Assembly (NCBI RefSeq): GCF_014653695.1
Contig: NZ_BNAR01000006.1
Span: 476,551-540,550 of the forward strand
Direction: 5' to 3'
DNA length: 64,000 nt
Source: Lentzea cavernae
Lineage (GTDB): Bacteria; Actinomycetota; Actinomycetes; Mycobacteriales; Pseudonocardiaceae
Part shown: positions 41,992-52,466 of the stretch, piece by piece
Position numbering within the stretch: position 1 is the stretch's first letter
How the letters are laid out: every line of letters begins with the position of its first letter
The notes under the pieces: model-generated
Databases searched by the model: none
Seen by the model: the letters and a program-made list of their open reading frames with translations, nothing else
What the model was told of the DNA's origin: nothing
Position numbers and translations under genes: made by a program

Positions 41992-42726
41992 TCACAGGCC
42001 GACGAGCTTGTAGAGCCCGCCGACCTCCTGGCGGTTCAGCACCCGCATCGAGCCGGGGCGCTGGTTGCCGAGCGAGACCTCGCCGACCGCGACGCGCACC
42101 AGCGACTGCACCGGGTAGCCGGCGGTCTCGAGGAGGCGGCGGACGATGTGCTTGCGGCCCTCGTGCAGCACGACCTCGACCAGCGCCTTGCCGGGCACGG
42201 CGCTGATGAGCTTGAAGGAGTCGACCTTGACGGGGCCGTCCTCGAGCTCGATGCCGGCCTTGAGCTTCTTGTTGAGGCCCTTCTCGACCGGGCCGGGGAC
42301 CTCGGCGAGGTAGGTCTTCTTGACGTTGTAGCTCGGGTGCATCAGCCGGTGCGCGAGCTCGCCGTCGTTCGTGAGCAGCAGCAGGCCCTCGGTCTCGGCG
42401 TCGAGGCGCCCGACGTGGAAGAGCCGCTCCTTGCGGTTGCGGACCAGGTCGCCGACGCACGGCCGGCCCAGGTCGTCCTCCATCGTGGAGAGCATCCCGT
42501 AGGGCTTGTTCAGCGCGATGGTGACGACGTCCTCGCGGATCTGCACCCGCAGGCCGTCGACGTGCACGACCGCCGTCTCGGGGTCGATCCGCCGCCCCTG
42601 CTCGGTCACGACCTTGCCGTCGACCTGCACCCGGCCCTGCTCGATGAGCTCTTCGGAAGCGCGGCGCGAGGCGATCCCCGCCTGTGCGAGCACCTTCTGC
42701 AGGCGCACGCCCTCGTTGTCAGACAT
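41992..42726 (-). CDS. rluB: 23S rRNA pseudouridine synthase (RluB/RsuA family)
   Basis: A 244-residue protein with an N-terminal S4 RNA-binding domain (RLQKVLAQAGIASRRASEEL) and a catalytic domain with the conserved GRLDAETEGLLLLTNDGELA, containing the catalytic Asp. Ends with EGRKHIVRRLLETAGYPVQS, typical for RsuA/RluB. The ATG 42726 overlaps the scpB stop. Modifies one uridine in ribosomal RNA (from family knowledge). Last gene of the cluster and followed by a terminator. Confidence 0.93.
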   Translation of the reverse strand: MSDNEGVRLQKVLAQAGIASRRASEELIEQGRVQVDGKVVTEQGRRIDPETAVVHVDGLRVQIREDVVTIALNKPYGMLSTMEDDLGRPCVGDLVRNRKERLFHVGRLDAETEGLLLLTNDGELAHRLMHPSYNVKKTYLAEVPGPVEKGLNKKLKAGIELEDGPVKVDSFKLISAVPGKALVEVVLHEGRKHIVRRLLETAGYPVQSLVRVAVGEVSLGNQRPGSMRVLNRQEVGGLYKLVGL

Positions 42727-43780
42727 CGTCGATCGCATCCACTTCGGGCAGCAGAGGGGCGATTGGCGGCAGGTCGGCAAGCGACGACAGCCCCAACCGC
42801 TCCAGGAACAGTTCGGTCGTGCGGTACAGGATCCCACCCGTGTCGCTGTCGGTGCCCGTCTCCTCGATGAGCCCCCGTGCGACCAGGGTCCGGATCACAC
42901 CGTCCACGTTGACGCCGCGAACCGCCGCGATCCGCGCCCGCGTGACAGGCTGCCGGTAGGCGATCACCGCGAGCGTCTCCAGGGCCGCGCGGGTGAGTTT
43001 CGCGCGCTGACCGTCGAGCAGCAGCTTCTCCACGAACGGGGCGTACCGGTCCCGCGTGTAGAACCGCCAGCCGTCTCCCGCCCTGCGCAGGTCGATGCCA
43101 CTGCCGGACTCGGTGTACCGGGTCGACAGTCTACGGAGTGCCTGCTTGATTCGCTTAACCGGCTGCTCAAGGGCACTGCCGAGCGCGTCCTCGGCGATCG
43201 GGCTGTCCACGACGAGCAGGACGGACTCGAGCGCGGCCTCGAACGTCGCGTCGTCGGTGAGGTCGGGCAGGCCGCTGTCCTCGATCGCCTCCTCGGGGGC
43301 GGCGGCGAGCAGCTGGGCCTCCAGCGTGGTGGCGTCCTCGGCGTCGGCCGGGTCGGCCGCGGGCGCCTCGGGTCCGGCGGGCTCGTCGAGCACGACGGCG
43401 GCGGGAGCGGCGTCGTCGAGGGCGGCGTCGGACTCGGGTTCGGGCTTCGCGGCCCTGGACCGGGACCTCGGCTTGGCCTTGGGCTTGGCGGACAGGTCGA
43501 AGTCCGGCACGACGATGACGCCGCGCGGCTCGGGTGCGTCGAGCACGACGGGTGCGGGGGCCGCATCGGACAGCGCGGCATCAGCGGGCTCATCGGTCGC
43601 CCGGCCCCCACCGGCGCCGGGCCCTTCGGGCTCACTCGCCTCGGCGGAGCGCTCCTGCGGCTCGACGGCGGCCGGAGCGGCGTCGTCGAGAGCCGCGTCC
43701 GCCTCCGGCCCGGCCCCGTCGAACGCCGGCCCCGGCTCCTCGATCTCCGCCGCGTCCGGCCCGACCAGTGGCTCGCTCAT
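42719..43780 (-). CDS. scpB: Segregation and condensation protein B with long acidic N-terminal extension
   Basis: A 353-residue ScpB. The winged-helix core occupies residues about 180-345 (ATFEAALESVLLVVDSPIAE, YRQPVTRARIAAVRGVNVDG, VARGLIEETGTDSDTGGILY). In front are about 180 residues of Ala/Pro/Glu/Asp-rich sequence with three near copies of DAALDDAAPAAV. ScpB usually is about 200-250 residues, so this extension is unusual. It forms the condensin accessory complex with ScpA and SMC. ATGA overlap with scpA. Confidence 0.92.
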   Translation of the reverse strand: MSEPLVGPDAAEIEEPGPAFDGAGPEADAALDDAAPAAVEPQERSAEASEPEGPGAGGGRATDEPADAALSDAAPAPVVLDAPEPRGVIVVPDFDLSAKPKAKPRSRSRAAKPEPESDAALDDAAPAAVVLDEPAGPEAPAADPADAEDATTLEAQLLAAAPEEAIEDSGLPDLTDDATFEAALESVLLVVDSPIAEDALGSALEQPVKRIKQALRRLSTRYTESGSGIDLRRAGDGWRFYTRDRYAPFVEKLLLDGQRAKLTRAALETLAVIAYRQPVTRARIAAVRGVNVDGVIRTLVARGLIEETGTDSDTGGILYRTTELFLERLGLSSLADLPPIAPLLPEVDAIDDV

Positions 43781-44607
43781 CCGCCGTAGTCCTCATCCTC
43801 GTCGCCGGCGTGCACCTGCGCCTGTGCGTCCTCGATCGTCCCGCCGACCCACGTCACCTGCAGCGGTCCCAGCGGGTCCTCCTGCTCGAAGGCCAGCGAC
43901 TTCTCCCGGTACAGCTCCAGCAGCGCGAGGAACCGCGCCACGACCTCCATCGTCTCGGTGCAGTCCGCGACGATCTCGGAGAACGACGCGGTGCCCTTCT
44001 CGATCAGCATCGCCCGCAGCGCGTCGGCCGTCTCGCGGATCGACACGCGGTGCTGGTGGATGTGCGCGACCGACAGCGTGCGCTTCTGCTTGGGGCGGAA
44101 GGAGGCGGCCGCGATCAGGGCAAACTTGTCGGGGGTGACGCCGAGCATCACCTCGGGCAGCAGGCCCTCGAAGCGCGGTTCCAGCGACACCGAGCGCGGA
44201 TAGCGCCGGTACGCGCCCTGCTCCAGTTCGGCGAACAGGGCCGCGACCTGCTTGTAGGCGCGGTACTGCAGCAGCCGGGCGAAGAGGAGGTCGCGCGCTT
44301 CGAGCAGCGCCAGGTCGTCCTCGTCCTCGACGTCGCCGGTCGGCAGCAGGCGGGCGGCCTTGAGGTCCAGCAGCGTCGCCGCGATCACCAGGAACTCGGT
44401 GGTCTCGTCGAGGTCCCACTTCTCGCCCATGCCGCGCAGGTGCGCGATGAAGTCGTCGGTGACCCGGTGCAGCGCCACCTCGGTCACGTCGAGCGTGTGC
44501 TGGGAGATCAGCTGCAGCAGCAGGTCGAACGGACCCTCGAAGTTCGTGAGCCGGACCTTGAACTTGCCGTCGTCGACCGGGGTCTCAGCAGGGGCTTCCT
44601 CGGTCAC
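43777..44607 (-). CDS. scpA: Segregation and condensation protein A
   Basis: A 276-residue kleisin. FEGPFDLLLQLISQHTLDVT is the family N-terminus; TEFLVIAATLLDLKAARLLP and the C-terminal winged-helix (KGTASFSEIVADCTETMEVV, ARFLALLELYREKSLAFEQE) are all present. It bridges SMC heads in chromosome compaction. Overlaps scpB (ATGA) and the upstream small gene (4 nt). Confidence 0.95.
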   Translation of the reverse strand: MTEEAPAETPVDDGKFKVRLTNFEGPFDLLLQLISQHTLDVTEVALHRVTDDFIAHLRGMGEKWDLDETTEFLVIAATLLDLKAARLLPTGDVEDEDDLALLEARDLLFARLLQYRAYKQVAALFAELEQGAYRRYPRSVSLEPRFEGLLPEVMLGVTPDKFALIAAASFRPKQKRTLSVAHIHQHRVSIRETADALRAMLIEKGTASFSEIVADCTETMEVVARFLALLELYREKSLAFEQEDPLGPLQVTWVGGTIEDAQAQVHAGDEDEDYGG

Positions 44608-44930
44608 TGCTCGCGCAACCTGCGTACCAGCAGCGACGCGTCACCGTGCGTCTCGAGGTCGTCGAGCACCACGGCGATCGCCTCGCGGACCACGCGGCCG
44701 CGGTCGACACCCAGGCCGTGCGCGCCGCGCAGCACGAGCCGTGCCTGTTCGAGGGCCAGCAGTTCCTCGTCGGACACGTAGACCGTGATCTTCGTCGTGT
44801 GCTTGGTGCGGCCGGAGCCGCGGCGTTGCTGCGGGGCGGCCTCCGACGACGAGACCTCCTCCGGCGCAGGGGCGGCCGACGTGAGCCGGAAGAGCTCCGC
44901 CGCCCCGGGAAGGGAAGGGCGTCGGGTCAC
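44604..44930 (-). CDS. Small ribbon-helix-helix-like protein of the parA-scpA cluster
   Basis: A 108-residue basic protein. After a Ser/Pro/Ala-rich N-terminus, residues about 42-100 (TKHTTKITVYVSDEELLALE, QARLVLRGAHGLGVDRGRVV) have strand-helix-helix character like a CopG-type DNA-binding domain. It sits between parA and scpA with 4-nt overlaps on both sides. In other actinomycetes a similar protein holds this place. It could be the ParB-like DNA-binding partner for the orphan ParA (inference). Confidence 0.7.
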   Translation of the reverse strand: MTRRPSLPGAAELFRLTSAAPAPEEVSSSEAAPQQRRGSGRTKHTTKITVYVSDEELLALEQARLVLRGAHGLGVDRGRVVREAIAVVLDDLETHGDASLLVRRLREQ

Positions 44931-45850
44931 CGGGCGATCACCTCGCGGGCCAGCGCGCGGTAGGCGTTGGCACCGGACGACCGCGGCGCCCAGCGCGTGA
45001 TCGGCTCGCCGGCCACGGTGGTCTCCGGGAAGCGGACGGTGCGGTTGATGACCGAGTCGAACACGATCTCGCCGAACGCCTCCACGACGCGGGCCATGAC
45101 CTCACGCGAGTGCAGCGTGCGCGGGTCGTACATCGTGGCGAGGATCCCGGTGATGTCGAGCTTGGGGTTCAAGCGTTCCTTGACCTTCTCGATCGTGTCG
45201 ATGAGCAGCGCCACCCCGCGCAGCGAGAAGAACTCGCACTCCAGCGGGATCAGCACACCGTCGGCGGCCGCGAGGGCGTTCACCGTGAGCAGGCCGAGCG
45301 AGGGCTGGCAGTCGACCAGCACGTAGTCGTAGTGGTCGATCACGGGACGAAGGGTGCGCACGAGCGTGTGCTCGCGGCCCACCTCCGACACGAGCTGGAT
45401 CTCGGCCGCCGACAGGTCGATGTTGCTCGGCAACAGGTCCATGTCGTCGATCATGGTCTTGCGGATCACGTCGGGAACGGCGGTGTCGTTCTCCATGATG
45501 ACGTTGTAGATCGTCGTTTCCAGCTGGTGCGGGTGCACGCCGAGGCCCACGGACAACGCGCCCTGCGGGTCGAAGTCGACGAGCAGCACGCGGCGGCCGT
45601 ACTCGGCCAGCGCCGCGCCCAGGTTGATGGTCGTCGTCGTCTTGCCGACGCCACCCTTCTGGTTGCAGATGGCCAGGATCTTCGCCGGGCCGTGGCGCAG
45701 CAACGGCGGCGGGTCCGGGATGTGACGACGCGGGCGGCCCGTCGGACCGATGCCGTCGACCTGCTCGTGGGCGACGTCGTCCACCGGCGCGGCGTGCGGG
45801 GCCAGGTTCAGGTCGGCACGGGGCGCGAAAGCGTGCTCCGGTGTCGACAT
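44927..45850 (-). CDS. ParA-family ATPase (orphan, scp-linked)
   Basis: A 307-residue Walker-type ATPase. Deviant Walker A KGGVGKTTTTINLGAALAEY, Walker A' VDFDPQGALSVGLGVHPHQL and the loop LVDCQPSLGLLTVNALAAAD are intact. It has an N-terminal 55-residue Pro/His/Asp extension. No parB or parS-like site is seen beside it; the ribbon-helix-helix-like gene is the nearest candidate partner. Orthologue of the ParA encoded before scpA in M. tuberculosis (Rv1708 by memory). Confidence 0.92.
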   Translation of the reverse strand: MSTPEHAFAPRADLNLAPHAAPVDDVAHEQVDGIGPTGRPRRHIPDPPPLLRHGPAKILAICNQKGGVGKTTTTINLGAALAEYGRRVLLVDFDPQGALSVGLGVHPHQLETTIYNVIMENDTAVPDVIRKTMIDDMDLLPSNIDLSAAEIQLVSEVGREHTLVRTLRPVIDHYDYVLVDCQPSLGLLTVNALAAADGVLIPLECEFFSLRGVALLIDTIEKVKERLNPKLDITGILATMYDPRTLHSREVMARVVEAFGEIVFDSVINRTVRFPETTVAGEPITRWAPRSSGANAYRALAREVIAR

Positions 45851-45951
45851 GGCTGGCGTTCCCTCACTGGTCGTAGTCGTCTCTCGGGGCGCAGCCTAGG
45901 CCGCACCCGTGCGAGCGGCAACGCGCCTCGCCGGTGTTTGTCAAGACTGAG

Positions 45952-46281
45952 TTAGACGGTGACATCCGTTCGTGTTCGCCGGTCCGCGGCGGAGAGCACC
46001 ACGTCCAGCAGGCCCGGGAAGAGAAGGTCCAGGTCATCGCGACGCAGTGACACCCAGCGCTGGTTGCCGCGGCATCGCGTCCGTGTGAGGCCGGCTTCGC
46101 GCAACACGCGCAGGTGCTGGGAAAGAGTCGACTTCGCTACGTCAACCTCGAAGGCCCCGCACAGGCGTTCACCGCTCGACTGGATCTGGCGCACGACCGC
46201 GAGCCTCGTCGGGTCACTCAGCGCGTGCAGCACAGCGGCTAGATCGATGGCCTGTGGGGACGGCTCGTCCAAGTTCGGCAC
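45952..46281 (-). CDS. ArsR-family transcriptional regulator
   Basis: A 109-residue winged-helix regulator. DLAAVLHALSDPTRLAVVRQ and VAKSTLSQHLRVLREAGLTR are the family hallmarks. The CVC-type metal site of ArsR/SmtB is not present; the only Cys residues are in RLCGAFE and TRCRG. This argues against a simple arsenic sensor. It has no obvious transporter or target gene next to it. It follows xerD with a 24-bp gap. Confidence 0.9.
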   Translation of the reverse strand: MPNLDEPSPQAIDLAAVLHALSDPTRLAVVRQIQSSGERLCGAFEVDVAKSTLSQHLRVLREAGLTRTRCRGNQRWVSLRRDDLDLLFPGLLDVVLSAADRRTRTDVTV

Positions 46282-46305
46282 CTGCCCACCGTACCCGTGG
46301 AAGCC

Positions 46306-47193
46306 TCATGTTCCAGTGGCTCGAGGGTGTGCAGTTGCGTAGACCTCCCTCAAAGTCGTAACGGTTACCAGTGTGTACACCTGAGTGGTCGTAACCGATG
46401 CGTGCCCGAGGAGTTCTTGCACCACCCGAACGTCCGCACCCCCTTCGAGCAGATGGGTGGCGAACGAATGCCGCAACGTGTGAGGAGACACCGCGGCGGT
46501 GATCCCCGCGTCCTCCGCGGCCGTCTTCAGGACCGTCCACGCGCTCTGCCGCGACAGCCTTCCGCCCCGTGCGTTCAAGAACAACGCGGGCGTGCCACGC
46601 CCTTTCGCCGCCAGCCCGGGGCGCGCCCGGACCAGGTACGCGTCCACCGCTGCCAGCGCCGGCCGCCCGACCGGGACCAGCCGCTGCTTGCCTCCCTTCC
46701 CGTCCAGCAACACCGTCCGCTCCGCCGCGTCGATGTCGTCGACGTCCAGCCCGACCACCTCGGAGATCCGTGCTCCCGTCGAGTACAGCAGCTCCAGCAG
46801 GGCCTTGTCCCTGAGGTTTCCCACAGTTTCCAGGAGGGTGAGAACCTCATTGACGGGCAATGCTTTCGGCAGCCTCTTGGGCGGTGACGGCGGATGCACG
46901 GCCCGTGCGACGTCATGTGGCACAACACCTTCGCGGTGCGCGAAGCGGTGCAACCCGCGCACGGCGACCAACGTCCGTGCGGCGGACGACGCCGCGAGGC
47001 CGCTTTCCCGCAGCACGGCGAGGAACTCGCTCACCTGCGATTCAGTCACCGCGCCCAGATCCGTGACACCGAGGGACTCCATGTGCTCGGTGTAGCGGCG
47101 CAGGTCGCGGGTGTAGGAGTCGAGCGTGTTGCGGGCGGTGCCGCGTTCCACGGCGAGGTGGTCGAGATACGTCGCCACCAACTCAGAAATCAC
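46306..47193 (-). CDS. xerD: Tyrosine recombinase XerD-like
   Basis: A 295-residue chromosome-dimer resolvase with the core-binding N-domain ([20 protein letters not shown]) and catalytic residues in order: Arg in [13 protein letters not shown], Lys in [36 protein letters not shown] (His and Tyr). GTG start overlaps the ald stop. This is the housekeeping XerD of the actinobacterial block (Rv1701 by memory), not a phage integrase. Confidence 0.92.
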   Translation of the reverse strand: MISELVATYLDHLAVERGTARNTLDSYTRDLRRYTEHMESLGVTDLGAVTESQVSEFLAVLRESGLAASSAARTLVAVRGLHRFAHREGVVPHDVARAVHPPSPPKRLPKALPVNEVLTLLETVGNLRDKALLELLYSTGARISEVVGLDVDDIDAAERTVLLDGKGGKQRLVPVGRPALAAVDAYLVRARPGLAAKGRGTPALFLNARGGRLSRQSAWTVLKTAAEDAGITAAVSPHTLRHSFATHLLEGGADVRVVQELLGHASVTTTQVYTLVTVTTLREVYATAHPRATGT

Positions 47194-48260
47194 GCGAGCC
47201 CTTCCAGCACGATCTTGCCGTCCGTAGCGTTGACACCCTTCGCCAGAGCCGGATCCGACGCCACAGCGGCATCAAAACCCTTGTCCGCCAACGCGATGAC
47301 GTACGGCAGCGTCACGTTCGTGAGCGCGTACGTCGACGTGTTCGGCACGGCGCCGGGCATGTTCGCGACGCAGTAGAACACGGAGTCGTGCACGCGGTAC
47401 GTAGGTGCGTCGTGCGTCGTCGGCCGCGTGTCCTCGAAACACCCGCCCTGGTCGACCGCGATGTCGACGAGCACGCTGCCGGGCCGCATCCGCGACACGA
47501 GCTCGTTGCTCACGAGCTTGGGCGCCTTCGCACCGGGCACGAGCACGGCGCCGACCACGAGATCCGCCCAGCGACAGGCTTTCTCGACCTCGTAGGCGTT
47601 CGACGCGATCGTCTGCAGGTGCCCGCGGTAGGTGAAGTCGATCTGCCGCAACCGGTTCACGTTGGTGTCCAGCACGACCACCTCGGCCTGCATGCCGACG
47701 GCCATCGTCGCCGCGTTCATCCCGGCCACGCCCGCGCCGATCACCGCGACCTTGCCCGCGGCGACACCGGGCGCACCGCCCAGCAGCACACCGCGCCCGC
47801 CCTGCGCGCGTTCCAGGCAGTGCGCGCCGACCTGCGCGGCCATCCGCCCGGCGATCTCGCTCATCGGCGCCAGCAAAGGCAACGACCCGTCCGCCAGTTG
47901 CACGGTCTCGTAGGCGATGGCCGTGATGCCGGACGAGGCGATCGCCGCGGTGCACGCCGGCGACGCCGCCAGGTGCAGGTAGGTGAACAGCACCTGCTCG
48001 CGGCGCATGCGGTGGTACTCGGGCTCGATCGGCTCCTTGACCTTCAGGACCAGGTCCGCGAGACCCCACACCTCGTCCGCGGAGGCGGCGATCCGCGCGC
48101 CCGCCGCCGTGTACTCGTGGTCGGGGAACGACGAGCCCGCGCCGGCGTCGTGCTCGATCACGACCGAGTGCCCGCGGCGCACCAGTTCGACCACTCCGGC
48201 GGGCGTGATGGCCACGCGGTACTCGTGGTTCTTGATCTCCTTTGGGACACCGACCAGCAT
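47190..48260 (-). CDS. ald: Alanine dehydrogenase
   Basis: A 356-residue NAD-dependent L-alanine dehydrogenase. [20 protein letters not shown] is the diagnostic N-terminus, the Rossmann motif is [20 protein letters not shown], and [20 protein letters not shown] closes the protein. ATG 48260 chosen over upstream in-frame starts. It is coupled to xerD by GTGA and interrupts the block relative to M. tuberculosis, where ald lies elsewhere. Role: pyruvate plus ammonia to alanine and back. Confidence 0.94.
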   Translation of the reverse strand: MLVGVPKEIKNHEYRVAITPAGVVELVRRGHSVVIEHDAGAGSSFPDHEYTAAGARIAASADEVWGLADLVLKVKEPIEPEYHRMRREQVLFTYLHLAASPACTAAIASSGITAIAYETVQLADGSLPLLAPMSEIAGRMAAQVGAHCLERAQGGRGVLLGGAPGVAAGKVAVIGAGVAGMNAATMAVGMQAEVVVLDTNVNRLRQIDFTYRGHLQTIASNAYEVEKACRWADLVVGAVLVPGAKAPKLVSNELVSRMRPGSVLVDIAVDQGGCFEDTRPTTHDAPTYRVHDSVFYCVANMPGAVPNTSTYALTNVTLPYVIALADKGFDAAVASDPALAKGVNATDGKIVLEGLA

Positions 48261-48313
48261 CGCCGCAGCGTATTCCCGATATCGGCGGGCTGCATCGGAT
48301 ACCGTGCTGAGTC

Positions 48314-48925
48314 GTGTCAGAAGCATTCGGGCCGGAGCAGCAGCGCATCGGCAACCAGCAGCGCGAAGAGGCGATCACCGCCCTCAACGACCACTTCGCG
48401 ATGGCGCGGCTCGACATCGGCGAGTACCAGGAACGCGTGAACCGCGCGTCGGGCGCGCAGAGCTACTTCGAGCTCGCGGAGCTGTTCCGCGACCTGCCGC
48501 AGCCGCACCCGCCGTTCCTCGCGCCGCCCTCGGTGCCGTTCGCCGCCGTGCCACCGCCGCCGCCCGGCTACGTGCCGCCGGCCACGCAGCCGTACTACCC
48601 GCCGCCCACCGGCCCGCAGCCGCAGTACGCGGTCCCGCCGCCCCCGCCCGGCGTGGTCCCGCCCGGTTACGGCACCCCTGGTGCGCCGTACGGGTTCGAC
48701 CCGATCACCGGCGTGCCGCTGTCGGACAAGTCGAAGATCGCCGCGGGCGTGCTGCAGCTGTTCCTGGGCAACCTGGGCATCGGCCGGTTCTACACGGGCC
48801 ACACCGGCATCGCGGTCGCGCAGCTGCTGACCTGCGGCGGCTGCGGCATCTGGTCGTTGATCGACGGGATCATCATCCTGGTCAACGGCGGCACGGACGC
48901 CCAGGGCCGCAAGCTCCGGGACTAA
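48314..48925 (+). CDS. DUF1707 and TM2 domain membrane protein
   Basis: A 203-residue protein. Residues about 10-60 are DUF1707-like (QQREEAITALNDHFAMARLD, IGEYQERVNRASGAQSYFEL), then a Pro/Tyr-rich linker, then a TM2 domain (KSKIAAGVLQLFLGNLGIGR, FYTGHTGIAVAQLLTCGGCG, then SLIDGIIILVNGG) with two helices. GTG start at 48314. Similar combinations are common in actinomycetes; function unknown. Convergent overlap of 4 nt with DUF2752. Confidence 0.88.
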   Translation: MSEAFGPEQQRIGNQQREEAITALNDHFAMARLDIGEYQERVNRASGAQSYFELAELFRDLPQPHPPFLAPPSVPFAAVPPPPPGYVPPATQPYYPPPTGPQPQYAVPPPPPGVVPPGYGTPGAPYGFDPITGVPLSDKSKIAAGVLQLFLGNLGIGRFYTGHTGIAVAQLLTCGGCGIWSLIDGIIILVNGGTDAQGRKLRD

Positions 48926-49317
48926 ACACCCGCGAGGTTGCGCCCCACGCCCCACACAGCGGCCACGACGAGAACGGCGACACCGACCGACTTCGGCACG
49001 GATCGCCGTTCCCCGGTCCAGCGGTCACGCGTCCACCGCGAGAACAGCCACACGGCCAGAGGCAAGCCCAACGCGAGCAGCACGGCGTTGAAGTGGAACG
49101 CGCTGACGACGTCCCCGTGCAGCAGCGCGTGCACCATGCGCGTCGCACCGCACGCCGGGCAGTTCAGCCCCGTCAGCCAGTTGAACGGGCACTTCGGCAG
49201 CAGGTTGCCGGGCTTGGTCGGGTCGACGAACTGCAGCAGCACCACACCCGCGCCACCGAGCGCGAGAACGCCGAAGGGCGCCTTCAACCGTCCGAAGGCG
49301 CCCTTCACCGTCTGCAT
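48922..49317 (-). CDS. DUF2752 membrane protein
   Basis: A 131-residue protein with three hydrophobic helices and the DUF2752 signature LTGLNCPACGATRMVHALLH (CPxCGxTR). It begins 9 nt after the nudix gene end, so it shares that transcript. Family function unknown; the CPACG motif suggests metal or redox chemistry at the membrane. Confidence 0.85.
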   Translation of the reverse strand: MQTVKGAFGRLKAPFGVLALGGAGVVLLQFVDPTKPGNLLPKCPFNWLTGLNCPACGATRMVHALLHGDVVSAFHFNAVLLALGLPLAVWLFSRWTRDRWTGERRSVPKSVGVAVLVVAAVWGVGRNLAGV

Positions 49318-49326
49318 GGGTCCAAC

Positions 49327-49943
49327 CTACTTCTTGCGCGCCGCGAACCGGGTCGGCTTGTCGCGGAACGGTGCGTCGGCGGGACGCGGCTCGGCCCTGC
49401 CCTCCAGCACCTCGCGGGCGGCGAGCAGCCCGGCGACCGCCGACGAGTTCACGATCTCGCCCGAGAGCACCATCCGCACGGCGTCGTCGATTCCGAAGCG
49501 GTGGATCTCCAGGTCCGCCTCCTCCTCGCCCTGCACGTCGCGGTCGACCTCGGACAGCTCGCGCGCCAGGTACACGCGCACGACCTCGTCGGTGAACCCG
49601 GGAGACGCGGCCGTGTCGACCAGCGTGTCCCAGCGCGCCGCGTCGAGCCCGACCTCCTCGGCCAGCTCGCGGCGGGCACCGATGACCGGCTCCTCGCCGT
49701 CGTGGTCGAGCAGCCCGGCCGGCAGCTCCCACAGGTGCCTGCCCAGCGCGTGCCGGTACTGGTGGATCAGCACGACCTGGCCGGCGTCGTCCACGGCCAC
49801 GACCGCGACGGCGCCCATGTGCTCGACGATCTCGCGCTTGGCCGTGCCGCCACCGGGCATCTCGACCTCGTCGACCCGCAGCGCGACGACACGGCCGACG
49901 TGCACGTCCTCGCTGGAGACGGTCCGGAAGTCGTGCCGCTCGG

Positions 49944-49947
<4 letters not shown>
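49327..49947 (-). CDS. Nudix hydrolase (ADP-ribose pyrophosphatase-like)
   Basis: A 206-residue Nudix enzyme. The box [20 protein letters not shown] followed by EVGL is complete. The segment [18 protein letters not shown] and DIHRFG-like region match bacterial ADP-ribose pyrophosphatases. GTG 49947 overlaps the pyrG stop (GTGA). A much longer frame extends upstream through pyrG but is a shadow. Orthologue of Rv1700 by memory, an ADP-ribose pyrophosphatase. Confidence 0.9.
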
Positions 49948-51629
<1,682 letters not shown>

Positions 51630-51803
51630 CGGGGCTCCCGTGAAAATCGTGGGGGTAGATCCCCCTATCCACGGGCCATAACGCTAACACGCCGCCCGTC
51701 ACTCAGCGCACCACGACCCGGCAGATCACATCACCCGATCGGCGCAGCAAGGGGTTTTCCCGAACCTCCCACGGCACAGGCCGACATCAGGAAAAGTTGT
51801 CAC

Positions 51804-52466
51804 GTGACCTTCGACGTGGCAGGGGAAGCCGCAAAAGTCGTGCACGACCGCTCGGCGGCGTGGCGCTTCATCGAGGGTTTCGCGGCCGCGTGGGCCGAGC
51901 CGATCGAACCGCAGGACGGCTGGAACCACGCCGACCTGAACGCCGCCGAGGACCGCCTCGGCGTGCGGCTGCCGGGTGCGGTGCGCGACGCCTACGCGTT
52001 GTTCGGCAAGCGCCCCGACCTCACGAGCAACCAGGACTGGCTGCTCACCCCGAGCGAGCTGCGGCTGGACGGCGAGGTGGTCGTCTTCCGCAGGGAGATC
52101 CACGCGGTCACCTCGTGGGGAGCGGCCCTCGACAGTCCCGACCCCGCCGTCGTGCACGAGACGGAACGCGGCTGGGAACCGTGGCTCCCGCACTTCTCCG
52201 CCGCCTGCGTGGAGCTGGTGCTGTCCGAGGCCCTGTTCCGCGACGGGGCCGTGACAGCCGACAGGGAGACGTCCGCGGCGGACGCCTCCCTGTTCGAAGA
52301 GCACTTCGCACTGCTGTCGCTGCACAGTCCTGGCAGCCGCTGGTTCGTCAGCGACGACCTGATCGTGCGCGAGGACGACGGCGAGTGGCTGTGGGCCCGT
52401 GCCCGCACACCGGAGGCGCTGGACCTGCTGATCCGGCGACTCCCCGGCGAGTGGACGACCGACTAG
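51804..52466 (+). CDS. SMI1/KNR4 (SUKH)-like protein
   Basis: A 220-residue cytosolic protein. The N-terminal half carries the SUKH pattern DLNAAEDRLGVRLPGAVRDA then YALFGKRPDL, and later VVVFRREIHAVTSWGAAL. SUKH proteins are frequent immunity proteins of polymorphic toxins but also occur singly. No toxin gene is adjacent. GTG at 51804 follows AGGAAAA; a longer frame upstream runs antisense through pyrG and is rejected. Ends overlap the convergent steB gene by 4 nt. Not part of the mycobacterial gene order, so probably an insertion here. Confidence 0.65.
   Translation: MTFDVAGEAAKVVHDRSAAWRFIEGFAAAWAEPIEPQDGWNHADLNAAEDRLGVRLPGAVRDAYALFGKRPDLTSNQDWLLTPSELRLDGEVVVFRREIHAVTSWGAALDSPDPAVVHETERGWEPWLPHFSAACVELVLSEALFRDGAVTADRETSAADASLFEEHFALLSLHSPGSRWFVSDDLIVREDDGEWLWARARTPEALDLLIRRLPGEWTTD

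Noticed and set aside
46306..47193. Tyrosine recombinase as evidence of an integrated element
   Set aside because: It sits in the conserved ald/parA/scpA block and matches XerD; there are no att sites or phage genes around it.
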